Shown here: in pieces, positions 62,500 through 64,000 of the stretch
Layout: each line of letters opens with the position of its first letter
Numbering within the stretch: position 1 is the first letter of the stretch
The notes under the pieces: model-generated
The model's input: only the letters and a program-made list of their open reading frames with translations
What the model was told of the DNA's origin: nothing
Database searches by the model: none
Translations under genes and position numbers: made by a program
NCBI GenBank assembly: GCA_019636565.1
Contig: JAHBXG010000003.1
Coordinates: 85,530 to 149,529, forward strand
DNA: 64,000 nucleotides
Source: Phycisphaeraceae bacterium
Lineage (GTDB): Bacteria > Planctomycetota > Phycisphaerae > Phycisphaerales > UBA1924
Reading direction: 5' to 3'

Positions 62500-62662
62500 G
62501 ACCAGACTCCCCGTGAATCGGGGAGCATAAGCAAGCGTTCAAGGTATCCGCCTCAGAAAATGATCCGGTCCGGACGTTGGTCCGGATGGACCTCCCCCTC
62601 CTTGGCCTCGTTCGGTCAAGAGCAATCGTCCGCTGCAACATTCCGCACCACCGGCGGGCCAC

Positions 62663-62779
62663 TTAGAACCTTCCCAACAACCAATACAGCAGCAGGAAAA
62701 TCAGAATCGTGGAGATCAAGCCGCCGCCTAACTTCCACGCGGCAATGCCCGCCAACCCCGCTCGAAGACCCTCGCGCAT
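62663..62779 (-). CDS. Small single-span membrane protein (38 aa)
   Basis: From ATG at 62779 with GGAG about 9 bases upstream: a short basic N-terminus, then LGGGLISTILIFLLLYWLLG, one membrane helix, ending RF. It resembles other small membrane proteins with a GGG-STI-IFLLL core that I have seen in planctomycete genomes (memory, unverified). It is easily missed because it is shorter than usual gene cut-offs. The open frame up to 62971 is not used. Confidence 0.6.
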   Translation of the reverse strand: MREGLRAGLAGIAAWKLGGGLISTILIFLLLYWLLGRF

Positions 62780-62853
62780 GACTTGTTTCTCCACGAGAAC
62801 GACTTGATATTCTTGTAGAGCCGGCTGAATGGAACGTGTATTCGCGTTAAACG

Positions 62854-63705
62854 ATGCTTCACTCACTGCGAGTTTGTGCTCCACCACTCTTGGGTTTGGC
62901 TGGAGTGCTTCTGACTGGCCTGGCAGGTTGCGCGGCGACGAACACTCCCAGCCAGAGAGATCTTGCAGCACGCGAAATCCCAGATCGCATTCGGCAATTC
63001 GGCCCGGCCCTCGCGGCCCCGATCATGCAGGTACAACGCGAGACCGACTCGCGCGGGATCAGCACCGGGCTGATCTTGACTGGCTGGGGGACGGCTCAAC
63101 TTCTTCCCGGCGGAGATGTGCTGACCGCGGCTCACGTCATTCCGCAGTCGCCCGCCGCCGATACCAAACTGCTGCTCAACCTCGACGGACTCTTCGTTGA
63201 AGCGACTGTCCTGGAGCGGCGCGATGACAAGCCGCCGGACGATTGGCTACTGCTGCGGCCGAAGTTTGCATCGGGTGCGTTTTCGCCGAGCGATCAGCCC
63301 AATCCCATTCAGCGCCGTCTCGCAAATCCCATCCGAGGCCGAATCCGATTCGACGGTGAAGCATTCATTCCACAAGGGACCACGCTCTACGCCTTCGGTT
63401 TCATCCACGCCCCCGAACGCGATGGCTCCGATTCCATACCTCTCACTTCGGCCATCATCAAGGGAACTGCTGCAAGCGACCTTTCGCCGGGCGACCCGAT
63501 CGCCTTTCGGGCCGCCAACCTCCTAACCATCCGGGGCATGTCGGGCGGGCCGATCGCATACTACAACCCGGACTCCGAAGAACTTGTTGTCGTCGGCGTC
63601 GTCTCAGCCAGTGCCGCGCCGTGGACAATTTGGCGAGGAAGTCCAACGCGATGGATCATCGGCTGCCGCATCCCGCGAGAAGTGGTCGCGGCGAGCCAGC
63701 AATAA
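62854..63705 (+). CDS. Trypsin-like serine protease lipoprotein (283 aa)
   Basis: ATG at 62854. Signal segment with lipobox LTGLAGCAA (Cys near 26). Trypsin fold: GWGTAQLLPGGDVLTAAHVI (His), DDWLLLRP (Asp region), RGMSGGPIAYY (Ser in GMSGGP, a typical trypsin/DegP-type nucleophile). The protein is exported and lipid-anchored; it may process envelope proteins. No PDZ domain is seen. Divergent from the 38-residue protein. Confidence 0.85.
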   Translation: MLHSLRVCAPPLLGLAGVLLTGLAGCAATNTPSQRDLAAREIPDRIRQFGPALAAPIMQVQRETDSRGISTGLILTGWGTAQLLPGGDVLTAAHVIPQSPAADTKLLLNLDGLFVEATVLERRDDKPPDDWLLLRPKFASGAFSPSDQPNPIQRRLANPIRGRIRFDGEAFIPQGTTLYAFGFIHAPERDGSDSIPLTSAIIKGTAASDLSPGDPIAFRAANLLTIRGMSGGPIAYYNPDSEELVVVGVVSASAAPWTIWRGSPTRWIIGCRIPREVVAASQQ

Positions 63706-63724
63706 GCAAGATTCGCTGCGTCCT

Positions 63725-64000
63725 TCATTGGCTCGCGGAACCTTTACTCGAAGGAACCATCATTTCCAAGTGGTGCTCGCCGAAAGAGCGCCCATCGATC
63801 CTGATCGCATCGGGTTCGTATCCCCATTGAACGAACCCGAGCGATTCATACATCTTTTTCGCTACCGGCGCATTCTCGCTCACTGCCAGATGCAAACGGG
63901 CTAAACCCTCCCAAGTTTTTGCTTCTTCGATCGCACGCGCCACCACCGCCTTCCCCAGCCCGCGCCCCCTTGCCCCCGGCGTGACGTAGACACCCCAGAT
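63725..64000 (-). CDS. GNAT-family acetyltransferase, 5' end outside window
   Basis: The frame stays open to base 64000 and reads GVYVTPGARGRGLGKAVVARAIEEA, the acetyl-CoA binding motif, followed by VAKKMYESLGFVQWGYEPDAI. The ATG at 63946 lies inside the motif and is not the true start. About 90 residues are visible. Substrate unknown. Confidence 0.82.
   Translation of the reverse strand: MWGVYVTPGARGRGLGKAVVARAIEEAKTWEGLARLHLAVSENAPVAKKMYESLGFVQWGYEPDAIRIDGRSFGEHHLEMMVPSSKGSASQ

Overview
The window is high-GC bacterial chromosome, densely coded on both strands with short gaps. The best guess is a planctomycete of the Phycisphaerae kind. The evidence is three pseudopilins with [20 protein letters not shown] heads, two proteins ending in PEP-CTERM-like tails (hydrophobic stretch plus RRRR), several zinc-ribbon membrane proteins with CPxC motifs, and REP-like hairpins built on CCGGGGGTG/CACCCCCGG. 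This is an inference from protein style; no rRNA or tRNA gene is present to settle it.

Layout. 1-5226 (+): a helical protein cut by the window edge, a 75-residue WXG-like protein and a 1303-residue FtsK/EssC-type ATPase, resembling a minimal type VII-like secretion cassette. 5214-7597 (-): proA-proB. 7639-13948 (-): HEAT-repeat-like zinc-ribbon protein, two hypotheticals, SRAP peptidase, LacI regulator, DinB-like protein. 13997-15055: REP hairpins around a RAYT transposase. 15056-26375: mostly acyl-CoA and 2-oxoacid metabolism (E2, E1beta, E1alpha, a long acyl-CoA dehydrogenase, three enoyl-CoA hydratases, HMG-CoA lyase); with the carboxyltransferase at 28204-30063 this looks like branched-chain (leucine) catabolism. 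30060-35629: small membrane and hypothetical proteins, a second RAYT with inverted REP arrays, serC and a first pseudopilin. 35761-39717: two more pseudopilins and a GYF-like zinc-ribbon protein. 39909-51648: RNase Y, lipoproteins, PilZ, ScpB, a B12-binding/MeaB GTPase fusion, a queuosine-precursor-transporter-like protein, NUDIX, ABC ATPase plus MCE protein, enolase and PhoU. 51999-64000: recA with a palindromic promoter, a PEP-CTERM protein, MarR, lipoproteins, hydrolases, prolyl oligopeptidase, universal stress protein, trypsin-like lipoprotein and a truncated GNAT enzyme.

The most notable content is mobile. (1) A 439-bp element with perfect 39-bp terminal inverted repeats encodes a DUF559 (Vsr-like) nuclease domain and sits in frame inside HMG-CoA lyase; removing it with one copy of a 2-bp target duplication restores a normal-length lyase. 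Solo copies of its terminal repeat lie at 16653 and 31474. (2) A 468-bp element with 34-bp inverted repeats and a four-helix-bundle (23S-IVS-type) gene sits between the E1alpha and E1beta genes. (3) Two RAYT transposases are each embedded in their own REP hairpins. The two gaps of the 2-oxoacid dehydrogenase operon therefore carry two unrelated insertions.
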